A stretch of DNA of 64,000 nucleotides from Leptospira sp. WS60.C2 (GCF_040833955.1 NZ_CP162133.1:1324001-1388000), one strand, 5' to 3'; counted from the first letter of the stretch, positions 1 to 8,500 are shown. A program made the numbers and translations. Notes: a model not told the origin generated them from the letters alone.

Positions 1-50
1 ACTTCGTTCTTTTGTTGTATTCTGCTCCTTGGTTTAAGGAGAAACGTTTC

Positions 51-797
51 GTGTTTAAAAAAAGTTTTTTGATACTTTGCATTTGTTGTTTTGGTCTTTC
101 GATTTCCGCACAAGAATCGGGTGCACCCGAAAAAGGAAAGGAATCCTTTGAGGAATTGGACAAACTAGACCAAGGAACCAATTTAGAACGAAAACAATAC
201 AAGAACATTTCGGAAAACAACAAAGACCGTGTCATCAATTCTATCAAGTTGTTAACGATTGTTACGGCAAATTTTGGAGAGGAAGTACCGGATTCCAAAT
301 CGGCACTGGAAAAAATCAAAAAAGACTACCAAGTTGTCTTGCGTTACTATTACCGAAGAGCATACATTGCTTCCGGTAAAGCGATGGTCGCACTTGAAAA
401 AGATATCAATACCCTCCTTGGAAAGTTTGCCAAAAATTACGATACCAAAACCCAAAACTTACTTGCAGAGTGTGCAGATACGATCACTGGCCAAGAACAA
501 GCTCAACTTGTTGACACATCAACGGAAGGAGCAAAACCAGTGGTTCCGTATCGCGAAATTGCGGAAGCACAACAAAAATTACGAATTGCCTATGGTCAGT
601 TGGGACTTGCCACTGATATGGTACGTGATGATCGTTACTATGATGCCATCGTACATTACCGAATCGCAAAAGACTATGGTATCAAGATCCTAAGTGATTT
701 TAAAGAACAAGAAGCAGACAAAAAAGTCATCACAGATAAATACGCTAAAGATCTGGTTGATAACAAAAATCAAATCATGAGCCAAAACGCAAAATAA
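51..797 (+). CDS. Secreted helical protein of unknown function
   Basis: I do not recognise this 248-residue protein. The GTG at 51 is chosen as start because TAAGGAGA sits about 8 bases upstream and the protein then opens with a clean signal peptide (MFKK, a hydrophobic Cys-containing stretch, and a likely signal peptidase cut after SISA). The mature part is charged and probably mostly helical, with a Tyr-rich stretch (VVLRYYYRRAY) and a C-terminal segment resembling a TPR-like helix pair (YYDAIVHYRIAKDYGIKIL). It is probably periplasmic or attached to the outer membrane. The next gene starts 54 bases on, after a hairpin. Function unknown; coding status is firm. Confidence 0.75.
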   Translation: MFKKSFLILCICCFGLSISAQESGAPEKGKESFEELDKLDQGTNLERKQYKNISENNKDRVINSIKLLTIVTANFGEEVPDSKSALEKIKKDYQVVLRYYYRRAYIASGKAMVALEKDINTLLGKFAKNYDTKTQNLLAECADTITGQEQAQLVDTSTEGAKPVVPYREIAEAQQKLRIAYGQLGLATDMVRDDRYYDAIVHYRIAKDYGIKILSDFKEQEADKKVITDKYAKDLVDNKNQIMSQNAK

Positions 798-815
798 CAG
801 AAAGAAACTTTTCTT

Positions 816-841
816 TTCTCCGCTCGGCTAGGAGCGGAGAA
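816..841. promoter_or_regulatory. Perfect 10-bp hairpin before the amidase start
   Basis: TTCTCCGCTC at 816-825 and GAGCGGAGAA at 832-841 are exact reverse complements around a 6-base loop. No T-run follows, so it is not a standard terminator. It ends 10 bases before the GTG start of the amidase gene and buries the only purine-rich stretch there (GGAG), so it may limit translation or act as a processing site. Confidence 0.5.
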
Positions 842-851
842 TGGCACAAGC

Positions 852-2210
852 GTGTCAAAGAGTCATTCCTTCTTTTCCAAAAAAACTTTTTTCACTTCCG
901 TCCTTTGTTTCATTTGGATTCCGATCTCCTTGTATTCGGAACCAAACTTTCGAATTGTGATCGATCCAGGGCATGGCGGTGTTGCGAAGGATCCAAAATC
1001 AATTCACGGTGACAAATACGATAGTGTAACGCAAACCTATTTAGAAACATACAAACAAGGGACAGAACATGGAAGTGTCACCGAAAGAAAAGTAGTTCTA
1101 GACCTTGCCAAAGAAGTACATCGCATTCTCAAGTTAACAGAAACAGAAGCGGGTTGGAAAGAGTTTGAAGGTTATCTAAAACTATTTTCAAAAAAAAACG
1201 AATTCACTCGAGTGAAATTCACAAGCCACCTAACAAGAGAATCATCATTTGATGACGATGTTAGTTCTGACGATCCTAATGCTCCCTATCGACTCTACGA
1301 CTTTCCAGATCCAAAAACAAGTGTGAGAAAAAAAGGTCGGCTCTCCAAAATCAATGAACAAAGACCCCATTTAGTTTTATCCCTCCATTTAAACCCAGCA
1401 AGTAAGGGCCAAAAGGGTGGAATGGCGGCGGTTCTCACACCTGGTTATAAAACCTTCTCTCTATTAAAGAAAATTTCAGAAAAAGAAAAATCTCCCAATT
1501 CTTTTATAAAAAGTGCCTGGTCAGATTGGCTCGTGTTTCAATCTGGCTGGAGTAAGTTGGAGAATGCTACTGCTGACACTTGGATTTATCTCCACGGATA
1601 TTGGTCCAAAAAAAATGGGAAAGAGACGGATCTTTCTAAGTTTGAAGGATATCGCCAAAATATGATTAGTTGGAGATATGCAGACGATCCCAATTGGGAA
1701 AAAAAGATAGGGAATAAAGGACCTTATGCAAAGTCTCATGAAGACTTCGTTCCTTCAGGAAAGTTTTGGGAACGGGAGATGGGAAAAAAAGAAGAATGGA
1801 GAAGGGAAGGAGGGAAAGAAGGTTTTGGTGGGGATAACCATTATGTGACTAAGGAACTCATGCGTTTTGTTCAATATGGACTACCGATCCAACTCAAAGA
1901 AAAAAATTCTGCCTACCCAGAACTGGGTCCAATTCAAAAACCATACATTTCTACCTATAGTTTGCCTACATATACAAATGCACTTTGTGCTTTTATTGAA
2001 ATTGGTTACGTGAATCGGAGTCGTGATATCAAGTATTTAACACAAAATAAAAAGGAAACTGCCATTTCCTTAGCCGTTGGAATTTATTCCTTATTTGTTG
2101 GTCTTGAAGTGAAAAAAAATCCAAACCTTCCATACAACCCCAAGGGGAAAAAGGTGAATTGGGAACGTTACGAAAATTATTTTGATGAAGTGATTGAATC
2201 CAAACCATGA
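852..2210 (+). CDS. N-acetylmuramoyl-L-alanine amidase (Amidase_3 type)
   Basis: This predicted zinc amidase cleaves the bond between MurNAc and L-Ala in peptidoglycan. A signal peptide (about residues 1-30) puts it in the periplasm. Amidase_3 landmarks are visible: IVIDPGHGG with zinc ligand His41, Glu78 in GSVTERKVVLDLAKEV, a SLHLNP segment matching the family's S-x-H-x-N, and a C-terminal FIEIGYVNRSRDIKYL carrying the likely catalytic Glu. At 452 residues it is much longer than a bare domain (about 180-200). The extra length lies mainly between SLHLNP and the C-terminal motif and is rich in Trp and Lys. The GTG start lies just after a perfect hairpin. Its stop overlaps the next ATG by 4 bases (ATGA), which suggests translational coupling. 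Confidence 0.85.
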   Translation: MSKSHSFFSKKTFFTSVLCFIWIPISLYSEPNFRIVIDPGHGGVAKDPKSIHGDKYDSVTQTYLETYKQGTEHGSVTERKVVLDLAKEVHRILKLTETEAGWKEFEGYLKLFSKKNEFTRVKFTSHLTRESSFDDDVSSDDPNAPYRLYDFPDPKTSVRKKGRLSKINEQRPHLVLSLHLNPASKGQKGGMAAVLTPGYKTFSLLKKISEKEKSPNSFIKSAWSDWLVFQSGWSKLENATADTWIYLHGYWSKKNGKETDLSKFEGYRQNMISWRYADDPNWEKKIGNKGPYAKSHEDFVPSGKFWEREMGKKEEWRREGGKEGFGGDNHYVTKELMRFVQYGLPIQLKEKNSAYPELGPIQKPYISTYSLPTYTNALCAFIEIGYVNRSRDIKYLTQNKKETAISLAVGIYSLFVGLEVKKNPNLPYNPKGKKVNWERYENYFDEVIESKP

Positions 2211-2983
2211 AACCAAAAAAAGAAACATCTAAAGTTTTATTTCATCCTTACTTTCCTTCTTTCATTGAACTCTATCAAAAATCGCTTGTTTCTCGTTATT
2301 CAAAAGAGAATTTACAATCCTATCCAGAGTTTCATACGATTTCAGAAAAAACCATTTTAGAACTCCTTTCATTTTTTTTAGAATACTTATATCCATCCTA
2401 TGAAAATAGAAAAAAATTGGATGCCGCCTTTGATGCGTTATCTGGTTTTGTAAACCATCCTACCAAGATTTGGGGAATTCTGGGTAATTTAGCGATGTCC
2501 ATTTTTCGGTTTGGAAAACACTTCCCAATGGCTCTAAAAGCAGGTGTATCTGCTTTACATTCCTATGTGACAGCTCATTCTTTTGAAGAAGATTTGGTGT
2601 TTGCACTCGATGCACAAAAGAATCCAAAAGAGTTTTTAGAATCTGAATTTGCGATGGAAAAACTCATATCTTTTGTGGAAAAAGAAAAAGCAGATGCCTT
2701 TCGAAACGATGTGTGTGCCCTATTTTCGATTTTTTCAGATAAAGAACTAGTGCGAAAGATCATTTTGATTATGGAAGATATCCTCCAGAAGATGGAATCG
2801 AAACCAATGATTTATACCGAAAGCGATAAAAATGGAATTTTGTTAGGAGTTGCTATTCTGAAAGAGGGAAGGAAGATCTTTGACTTATTGACAAAGGAAG
2901 CGATGAACCTCGTCTTACAAGCGATTGATACAATCGAAAACGATTATTATCAAAAAGCTTGTGAGAGGTTTCGAAAGAACTGA
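2207..2983 (+). CDS. Hypothetical protein coupled to the amidase
   Basis: I do not recognise this 258-residue protein. It has no signal peptide or clear membrane segment and looks soluble and helical, rich in Phe, Leu, Lys and Glu. Its ATG lies inside the amidase stop (ATGA overlap), so the two are probably translated from one mRNA and may act together. It ends 4 bases before the 3' end of the tRNA-Leu gene on the other strand. Confidence 0.7.
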   Translation: MKPKKETSKVLFHPYFPSFIELYQKSLVSRYSKENLQSYPEFHTISEKTILELLSFFLEYLYPSYENRKKLDAAFDALSGFVNHPTKIWGILGNLAMSIFRFGKHFPMALKAGVSALHSYVTAHSFEEDLVFALDAQKNPKEFLESEFAMEKLISFVEKEKADAFRNDVCALFSIFSDKELVRKIILIMEDILQKMESKPMIYTESDKNGILLGVAILKEGRKIFDLLTKEAMNLVLQAIDTIENDYYQKACERFRKN

Positions 2984-2987
2984 CTTG

Positions 2988-3074
2988 TGGTACCGATGGC
3001 CGGAATCGAACCGGCATGATGTTACCATCGGTGGATTTTGAATCCACTGCGTCTACCAATTCCACCACATCGGC
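2988..3074 (-). tRNA. tRNA-Leu (anticodon CAA)
   Basis: Read on the minus strand, this 87-base segment folds as a class II tRNA. The acceptor arm GCCGATG pairs with CATCGGT (one G-U pair). The D-loop region is TGGAATTGGTAGACGC. The anticodon stem GTGGA/TCCAC encloses loop TTCAAAA with anticodon CAA, reading UUG. A long variable arm (GATG-GTAA-CATC) is present, and the T arm is GCCGG-TTCGATT-CCGGC. The 3' CCA is encoded. The 5' end lies only 4 bases after the stop of the thioesterase gene on the same strand, so the two are probably co-transcribed and the tRNA is cut from that mRNA. Confidence 0.95.
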
Positions 3075-3078
3075 ATAA

Positions 3079-3483
3079 TCAGTCTTCTGCTTCGATATAT
3101 TTACCTTTTCCGCGGGCCACTATTTTGCCGATCTCATTTTCAATTTCAGCACGGTTTTCGATGATTTTTTTATTCTTTTTCACAAACCATCCGCGTAAGT
3201 GGAGAGGTTCATTGACCTTGGCAGGTTGTAGGAAACGAATGGTAAGTTCCCCTGTTGTGGTTTCGAAATTCATCGCTTCATTGATCTTGACCATGATCTC
3301 ATCTAGGATTGTTGAAATGATCCCTGGGTGGATTTGATCTGGTAAACCCTGGTATTTTTCGGGGCAGGTGTAATCACCGAAGGCAGTTTTTGTGTCTTCG
3401 TCGAATGTGATTTTTAACTGCAACCCGTCTGCATTGTCCGGAGAGGAGGCAAAGCTGAGATTTTTTTTCGCAACGGATTTCAT
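3079..3483 (-). CDS. Hot-dog fold thioesterase (PaaI/4HBT-like)
   Basis: This 134-residue protein has the length and pattern of single-domain hot-dog acyl-CoA thioesterases. The segment [21 protein letters not shown] corresponds to the family's HGG...DE active-site helix, with Pro-Gly in place of the usual Gly-Gly. It is followed by the strand pattern [21 protein letters not shown]. The substrate cannot be told from sequence. The product is probably cytoplasmic. The gene is immediately upstream of tRNA-Leu on the same strand (4 bases). Confidence 0.75.
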   Translation of the reverse strand: MKSVAKKNLSFASSPDNADGLQLKITFDEDTKTAFGDYTCPEKYQGLPDQIHPGIISTILDEIMVKINEAMNFETTTGELTIRFLQPAKVNEPLHLRGWFVKKNKKIIENRAEIENEIGKIVARGKGKYIEAED

Positions 3484-3646
3484 GCCACCATAGAATGCAA
3501 GAAATTCTCTTGTGTCAAGCAGAAAAAGAACTTGCAGTCAGTTTGGCTTGAAAAGCCTCGTAAAAAGCTTTTGAAATGGAATATTCTTTGGATATTTCTT
3601 AAGTTACACCTCCCTAAACCTCGAAAATATAGAGTAGAACCCTTAT

Positions 3647-6139
3647 ATGCTTACCACCCTAATGATGTTACTTGGTCTCTCTGGTGCCGGTGCCGATCTC
3701 GATGAGATTGCCCGGGGCGAAGGCCGTGGTAGGTCCGAAGAGAATTTAAGTCCAAGGCAAAAACGAAGGCTCAAACAAAAGCAAGGTGATGATGCAGAAC
3801 CTGCACCTTCCAAACGAGGCGGGAGTCGAGGCAGTCGGGAACCAAATTCCAAAAAAGGGAGAGGGGAAGAATTTGGTTTCCAGACAGATTCCAAAAGTTC
3901 CAAAGGAAAACAAAAATCATTTTCTGAAAAATTAGATGAACTTCCAGATCTAGATGAGGATACCGACGAACCAATTTTAGGTGGTAGTGAGACAGAAAAA
4001 CCATCCAGATTGAATCGAAACAAAGCTAAACCGCCAAAGGATTTGAGTGAACTTCCATTAGGCGAATTTGGAGAAGAAGAGCCATCCTCTGAGCCAAGTT
4101 CGCAAAGACCACGACGAGAAAGTCCTGAGATCAGTTTTTCTGCTGATGATATCATCTCTAAGAATTCAAAGTATAGCTTTCACCGAAGACCACTCCTGAA
4201 CGCAGAAGCACTTGTAGAAGCAGAACAAGTAGAAGAAGCCATTGAAATTTTTGAGAGAACTGGCAATCGAATTCCTGATCCAGCTATCAAAGAAAAAATC
4301 AAAAAGAACATTCAGGATTTAGAAGAGTTTTTAGAAGACAATCCACCAGCAAATACCCCTGATTTAGGAAAAGATGGAACATCTAAGGACAAAGATGCTC
4401 CGAAAAAACCAAAAGCATCAGGAAGTGCAGAGAAAAAAGAAAAATCACTAAGCGATTTAGTGGAGGCTTTAAAAGAAGTATCTGAATTGTTTGCTGAATC
4501 GATTGCGCGTGCCATCCAATATGCACAAAATACTTCTCCACCTAATTTTCCAAGCCAACCCAAGGAACCAGGTTTTCCTCCCCCTCAAAACTTAGGAGAT
4601 TTTCCACCTTCACCTCTTCCTAGGGAAAAACGAGAGTTTGACCCAAACTCAGGTCCACAAATCAACCAAACTGTGGAAGGTGGAAATCAATTGGTGCATC
4701 CGATTGTATACCAATTTTTGCAAGGAAGTTCGCAAGCAGCAAGTGTTGATCCAAAACTCAATCAAAACCAAGACCAGCTCCTACAATCGTTAAACCAAGG
4801 TTTGACGGCAGGTGGATTAACACCATCTGCACCTGGAATTCCCATCGCCCCAGCTGGTTCGGGGATTGTTGGACCATTTTTTGTTCCACCCGAAAGCAAA
4901 CAAAAAACGGAAGAAGCAAAACCATTCGACTTAGAGGAGTTAGCTGAGCAGATCGCAAAAAAAGATGTCTCTGAGTTAGATTTACCAGAAGACACCTTTT
5001 TTTCCAATGATTGGAAACAGTTCAAAGACCTACCTCTCGTAGACAGAAGATCCGGTGAGGAAAGGCGTAAGAATCCAGATAGAAGATCCAACTTAGCTGG
5101 CAGAAAGGATAGACGTTCTGGAGTTGATCGAAGAAAACGCGATCGATTTAAAGAACGAGAAGAGTTTTTAAAAAACCAAGCACTTCGCAAATTAGAAACA
5201 AAAGCAAAAGAACTGGAACAAAGAGGGGATGAGGCTTCCCTCAACGATCTATTAAAACCATTTTTCCCAGAACAACCAAATCTCAAACTTCCAGAAGCTT
5301 GGGACTTAGAGCCGATTGGACTTCCTGATCCAAATGACCTTCGCCGCGACGAAAAAGAACCTCTTCTCCATCCCGATGAGAAAAAACCTTTCGAGGATCC
5401 GAACTGGTTTCAGGAAACAACAGATGCGTTACGAAAAGAATTAGAACTTCCAGATCCCGTCGATCCGCAAACTGACGAACTCATTTCTTCCAAGGTGGAA
5501 CTGCCTGAAGCAGTCGATCCTAATAAACATAAGACGGAAACCATCATTGAAACGGATCTTCCCATTCAGGTAGAGCTAACGAATCGGCCACTGGTTGCGG
5601 ATGATATTAAGATTGGTTTGCCAGATGCAGATGAAGTCTTTCGAGATCGAAAGCGAAAAGAGGAGGAAGGAGAAAAGGAAGGACCATCGTTTGATGATGT
5701 GGATGGACCTGAGATCGAAATCGTCGATGGGGATTTGGGGGAGATCGCAGAAGAAGAATCTCCGATGCCTCTCGAAGAAATGGCCGAAAAAGCCACTGAG
5801 GATGAACCTGAAAAAATCATCCATGGGGTTTTGGAATTAAAGCCTCCAGAAGCAGATGATGCCCCCTTTCTCACTCTAACATATGATTTTGGAAAAATCC
5901 CACATGCATTCCGATTATCAAAGAATTATTCTATTATGGAATATTCGTATTATAAATACAAACCGATGCTCATGAAAGCACAAGAGTTTGCTCGTCGCAA
6001 GATGTTAAAAAATGCACTCAATTATTACCGCGTGATCAAATCTCAAAATATCCCACCTGAACTTCGTAAGATGATCAACCGCAACATTCGAGATATCACA
6101 GAATTTATGGAAAAGTTTCTTATGGCAAAGGGAAACTAA
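3647..6139 (+). CDS. Large low-complexity protein with similar modules near both ends
   Basis: I do not recognise a function for this 830-residue protein. It is very rich in Pro, Glu, Asp, Lys and Ser and probably largely disordered. Two related helical modules are visible. One is at about residues 172-232 (YSFHRRPLLN...IKKNIQDLEEFLED). The other is at the extreme C-terminus, about 766-830 (YSYYKYKPML...INRNIRDITEFMEK). Both look like TPR-like helix hairpins ending in a similar NI-x-D-x-x-EF helix. At about 465-501 a run of DRRSG/ERR/DRR motifs makes a dense Arg-Asp cluster. Repeated LPDPVDP-type segments follow at about 545-670. The start is uncertain: ATG 3647 or ATG 3662, neither with a clear ribosome-binding site. 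It stands alone between oppositely oriented and unrelated genes. Confidence 0.75.
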   Translation: MLTTLMMLLGLSGAGADLDEIARGEGRGRSEENLSPRQKRRLKQKQGDDAEPAPSKRGGSRGSREPNSKKGRGEEFGFQTDSKSSKGKQKSFSEKLDELPDLDEDTDEPILGGSETEKPSRLNRNKAKPPKDLSELPLGEFGEEEPSSEPSSQRPRRESPEISFSADDIISKNSKYSFHRRPLLNAEALVEAEQVEEAIEIFERTGNRIPDPAIKEKIKKNIQDLEEFLEDNPPANTPDLGKDGTSKDKDAPKKPKASGSAEKKEKSLSDLVEALKEVSELFAESIARAIQYAQNTSPPNFPSQPKEPGFPPPQNLGDFPPSPLPREKREFDPNSGPQINQTVEGGNQLVHPIVYQFLQGSSQAASVDPKLNQNQDQLLQSLNQGLTAGGLTPSAPGIPIAPAGSGIVGPFFVPPESKQKTEEAKPFDLEELAEQIAKKDVSELDLPEDTFFSNDWKQFKDLPLVDRRSGEERRKNPDRRSNLAGRKDRRSGVDRRKRDRFKEREEFLKNQALRKLETKAKELEQRGDEASLNDLLKPFFPEQPNLKLPEAWDLEPIGLPDPNDLRRDEKEPLLHPDEKKPFEDPNWFQETTDALRKELELPDPVDPQTDELISSKVELPEAVDPNKHKTETIIETDLPIQVELTNRPLVADDIKIGLPDADEVFRDRKRKEEEGEKEGPSFDDVDGPEIEIVDGDLGEIAEEESPMPLEEMAEKATEDEPEKIIHGVLELKPPEADDAPFLTLTYDFGKIPHAFRLSKNYSIMEYSYYKYKPMLMKAQEFARRKMLKNALNYYRVIKSQNIPPELRKMINRNIRDITEFMEKFLMAKGN

Positions 6140-6250
6140 AAAACAGAACTCTTTCGTAAGAAGAGAAGACCAAAACAAATCTTTCTAACAAAAACTTGAC
6201 ATGGTTATGATTGTATAAGTCCAATACAAGAGACGACGAGGTACACTCCG

Positions 6251-6277
6251 ATGAGATTGGTTAGACCAAGTAGGTAA
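6251..6277 (+). CDS. Candidate leader peptide of the ABC-F gene
   Basis: A short frame encodes MRLVRPSR followed by TAA. It is preceded by GAGG (6238-6241) about 9 bases upstream of its ATG. It lies in the 181-base gap between the 830-residue protein and the ABC-F gene, followed by a hairpin that hides the ABC-F ribosome-binding site. Several antibiotic-responsive ABC-F genes are known to be controlled by short leader peptides whose translation stalls. This is inferred from layout only; an 8-codon frame can easily arise by chance. Confidence 0.35.
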   Translation: MRLVRPSR

Positions 6278-6296
6278 GCAAAACTTTTAAATTCCA

Positions 6297-6319
6297 CCTC
6301 TCCAAACAAAAGGAGAAGG
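6297..6319 (+). promoter_or_regulatory. Hairpin sequestering the first ABC-F ribosome-binding site
   Basis: CCTCTCC (6297-6303) can pair with GGAGAAGG (6312-6319) across an 8-base loop, with one bulged A. The right arm is the Shine-Dalgarno sequence for the ATG at 6321. A ribosome stalled on the upstream short frame (6251-6277) could alter this folding. A second Shine-Dalgarno (AAGGAG, 6349-6354) serves the in-frame ATG at 6363 and lies outside the hairpin. Confidence 0.4.
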
Positions 6320-6320
6320 C

Positions 6321-7871
6321 ATGCTTACCTATTTCCCTTTGGAAATCCAAGGAGCGTGCCCTATGTGCCAATCATTTACCATTCAAAATGTTTTTTATCG
6401 TTACCCGTCTCAAATCGAGCCAGTCTTTCATGCCATCAACTTGCATTTCTCTCCTGGATGGACTGGAATTGTTGGGAAAAATGGAAGTGGGAAGTCAACA
6501 CTTGCCAAACTCATCACTCGTGAAATCTTACCAGACAATGGAAAGATTCTTGGTTCTTCTGAAGTAAGTTACCTATCGCAAGGAACAGAGATTACAGAAG
6601 AAGAACTCTTTTCCTTTTTGTATGAAGATTCCCATCAAACCGGTTTTTGGAAAAGTCTGTTACAAATCAAAATACAAACTCCGGAACATTATGAGTGGCA
6701 AAGTTTGGGAGAAAAACGTCGTACAAAACTTGCGATTGCTCTTTCAAAAGAAACGGAGGTTTTGATTTTAGATGAACCGACAAACCATTTGGATGCACAC
6801 AATCGCGAGATCATAAGAAATGCAATGTTCGCCTACAAGGGAATTGGGATTCTCATCAGCCACGATCGAACTCTGTTAGATGATCTGATCCATTCTTGTG
6901 TGTTTTTAGACCCACCGCATGCCGCACAAAGGCCTGGAACCTATTCCGATGGAAAGCGGGAGATCGAAAGAGAAAGAAAGGAAACCCTCCACAAGTGGGA
7001 GATTGTGAAGGCAGAACGAAAACAATTGGAGAAGGAGTGGAAGAAGCGAAAAGAGGAAGCCAGGTTATCTCATAAACATCGCTCGAAGAAAGGTTTGGAT
7101 TTGTATGATCACGATGGTCGAGGGAAAATCAATTTAGCAAGAGTGAGCGGAAAAGATGGTCAGGCAGGACGTCTCACTCACCAGATAGAAAGGCGAACAG
7201 AACGTTTAAGAATCCAAGAAATGGAAATTTTAGATTCACTGTCTAAAAAAGAAACGATAGGTATCAGCTTTAAAGACGTTTCGTTTGTCAAAAAAACCTA
7301 TCTTTCGTTAGATGAAGATAAAATCCATTTTGAGTTTCTCACTTTCTCTCTAGACAGTTGTTTCCATCTTCATTCTGAATCCAAAATTGCCATTACGGGA
7401 AATAATGGTGGAGGGAAGTCGACACTTCTTCAATTTTTAGCACACCAATTGGAAAGAAAAGCTATATCGACTCTGTATCTTCCTCAGGAATTTTCAAAGG
7501 AAGATTTGAGAAAACTTTCAAAAGAATTTCAAACTCTTTCAGAAGAGAAAAAAGCAAATGTTCTTTCTGCCATTCATCGGCTTGGCAGTGATCCCAAACA
7601 ATTTTTGGCATCAGAGCGTTTGAGTCCAGGGGAAGGGAAAAAACTGTTTCTCGCCCTTCATTTAGAAGAGACACCGGAGGTAGTGCTCTTAGACGAACCA
7701 ACGAATCATTTGGATCTAAATTCTGTGGAGGCATTGGAAACTTCTTTGTCCCGTCTCGGACAATCACTGGTAGTGGTAAGTCATGACAGAACCTTTCTCC
7801 AGAGAATCGCAAAAGAGGAGTGGGTTTTGGAAAACTTAAGACTCACACAAAAACATCTAGACAGAATCTAA
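6321..7871 (+). CDS. ABC-F family ATPase (ribosome-associated type)
   Basis: This protein has two ABC ATPase domains and no membrane segment, the hallmark of ABC-F proteins that bind the ribosomal E site. Domain 1 has Walker [10 protein letters not shown] (residues 52-60), signature SLGEKRR, and Walker B with LDEPTNHLD near 150. Domain 2 has GNNGGGKST near 360, signature LSPGEGKK, and LDEPTNHLD near 455. The linker (about 215-290) is basic and helical, as expected for the P-site tRNA interaction motif. At 516 residues (502 from the alternative ATG 6363, which also has a good ribosome-binding site and a more family-like N-terminus) it is closer to antibiotic-protection ABC-Fs (about 490-520) than to EttA or Uup. 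Drug resistance is an inference only. Confidence 0.85.
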   Translation: MLTYFPLEIQGACPMCQSFTIQNVFYRYPSQIEPVFHAINLHFSPGWTGIVGKNGSGKSTLAKLITREILPDNGKILGSSEVSYLSQGTEITEEELFSFLYEDSHQTGFWKSLLQIKIQTPEHYEWQSLGEKRRTKLAIALSKETEVLILDEPTNHLDAHNREIIRNAMFAYKGIGILISHDRTLLDDLIHSCVFLDPPHAAQRPGTYSDGKREIERERKETLHKWEIVKAERKQLEKEWKKRKEEARLSHKHRSKKGLDLYDHDGRGKINLARVSGKDGQAGRLTHQIERRTERLRIQEMEILDSLSKKETIGISFKDVSFVKKTYLSLDEDKIHFEFLTFSLDSCFHLHSESKIAITGNNGGGKSTLLQFLAHQLERKAISTLYLPQEFSKEDLRKLSKEFQTLSEEKKANVLSAIHRLGSDPKQFLASERLSPGEGKKLFLALHLEETPEVVLLDEPTNHLDLNSVEALETSLSRLGQSLVVVSHDRTFLQRIAKEEWVLENLRLTQKHLDRI

Positions 7872-7895
7872 GCATTGTACTTAGAATAATTCTAA
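7858..7895 (+). promoter_or_regulatory. Peroxiredoxin promoter with PerR-like box
   Basis: TTAGAATAATTCTAA at 7881-7895 is a perfect 7-1-7 inverted repeat matching the PerR/Fur-family box (consensus TTATAATNATTATAA) at all but two symmetric positions. It overlaps a plausible -10 (TAGAAT, 7882-7887), with a -35-like TAGACA 18 bases upstream at 7858-7863, and abuts the ribosome-binding site AAGGAG (7894-7899). Binding of a repressor here would block transcription. The box is seen directly; PerR control is inferred from family knowledge, since PerR controls peroxide-defence genes, including ahpC, in several bacteria. Confidence 0.7.
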
Positions 7896-7906
7896 GGAGT
7901 GACATT

Positions 7907-8500
7907 ATGCCACAAGTGACATCACATGCCCCTGATTTTAAAGCAACAGCAGTGATCGGGGACAGTTTCAAAGAAATCAAATTATCCGATTACAAAGGAA
8001 AATGGGTGGTTCTCTTTTTCTATCCACTTGATTTTACTTTCGTATGTCCAACAGAGATCATTGAATACGATGCAAAACTCGAAGATTTCAAAAAGATCGG
8101 CGCTGAGGTTTTGGGAGTTTCTGTTGATAGTGAATTTTCACACTTAGCTTGGAAAAAAACGCCTAAAAAAGAAGGTGGTATTGGTGAGATCAAATATCCA
8201 CTCATTGCTGACAAAACAAAAGAAATTGCAAAGTCTTTTGGTGTTCTCATTGAGTCTGGTCCAGATGCAGGAGTTGCTCTTAGAGGAACTTTCATCATCG
8301 ACCCACAAGGTATCATCCGCCAAGCAACTATTAACGACCTACCAGTAGGACGTAACATTGAAGAAGCACTCAGACTCATCAAAGCGTTCCAATTCGTGGA
8401 AAAACATGGTGAAGTTTGCCCTGCAAACTGGGATGAAGGAAAGAAAACGATGAAAGCAGATCCTACAGGATCAAAAGCTTATTTCTCTTCCGTCAACTAA
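7907..8500 (+). CDS. 2-Cys peroxiredoxin (AhpC/TSA family)
   Basis: This thiol peroxidase reduces hydrogen peroxide and organic peroxides in the cytoplasm. The 197-residue protein has the peroxidatic Cys47 in [13 protein letters not shown] and a resolving Cys171 in HGEVCPANW, which marks it as a typical 2-Cys (AhpC/Prx1-like) enzyme. The ATG at 7907 is chosen because it has AAGGAG 7 bases upstream; a longer in-frame extension would run back into the ABC-F gene. A perfect PerR-like box lies directly over its promoter and ribosome-binding site. No ahpF reductase adjoins it, so the reductant is probably thioredoxin. sufB follows after 36 bases, a sensible pairing because peroxide damages Fe-S clusters. 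Confidence 0.93.
   Translation: MPQVTSHAPDFKATAVIGDSFKEIKLSDYKGKWVVLFFYPLDFTFVCPTEIIEYDAKLEDFKKIGAEVLGVSVDSEFSHLAWKKTPKKEGGIGEIKYPLIADKTKEIAKSFGVLIESGPDAGVALRGTFIIDPQGIIRQATINDLPVGRNIEEALRLIKAFQFVEKHGEVCPANWDEGKKTMKADPTGSKAYFSSVN

Noticed and set aside
4762..5286. Long antisense frames in the 830-residue gene
   Set aside because: The biased Lys/Glu/Ser/Pro codons of the plus-strand gene leave few stops on the other strand; the Ser-rich translation is an artefact.
6196..6219. TTGACA and TATAAG as an ABC-F promoter pair
   Set aside because: The spacer is only 12 bases, too short for a normal sigma-70 promoter. TATGAT (6206-6211) or TATAAG alone may still be a -10.
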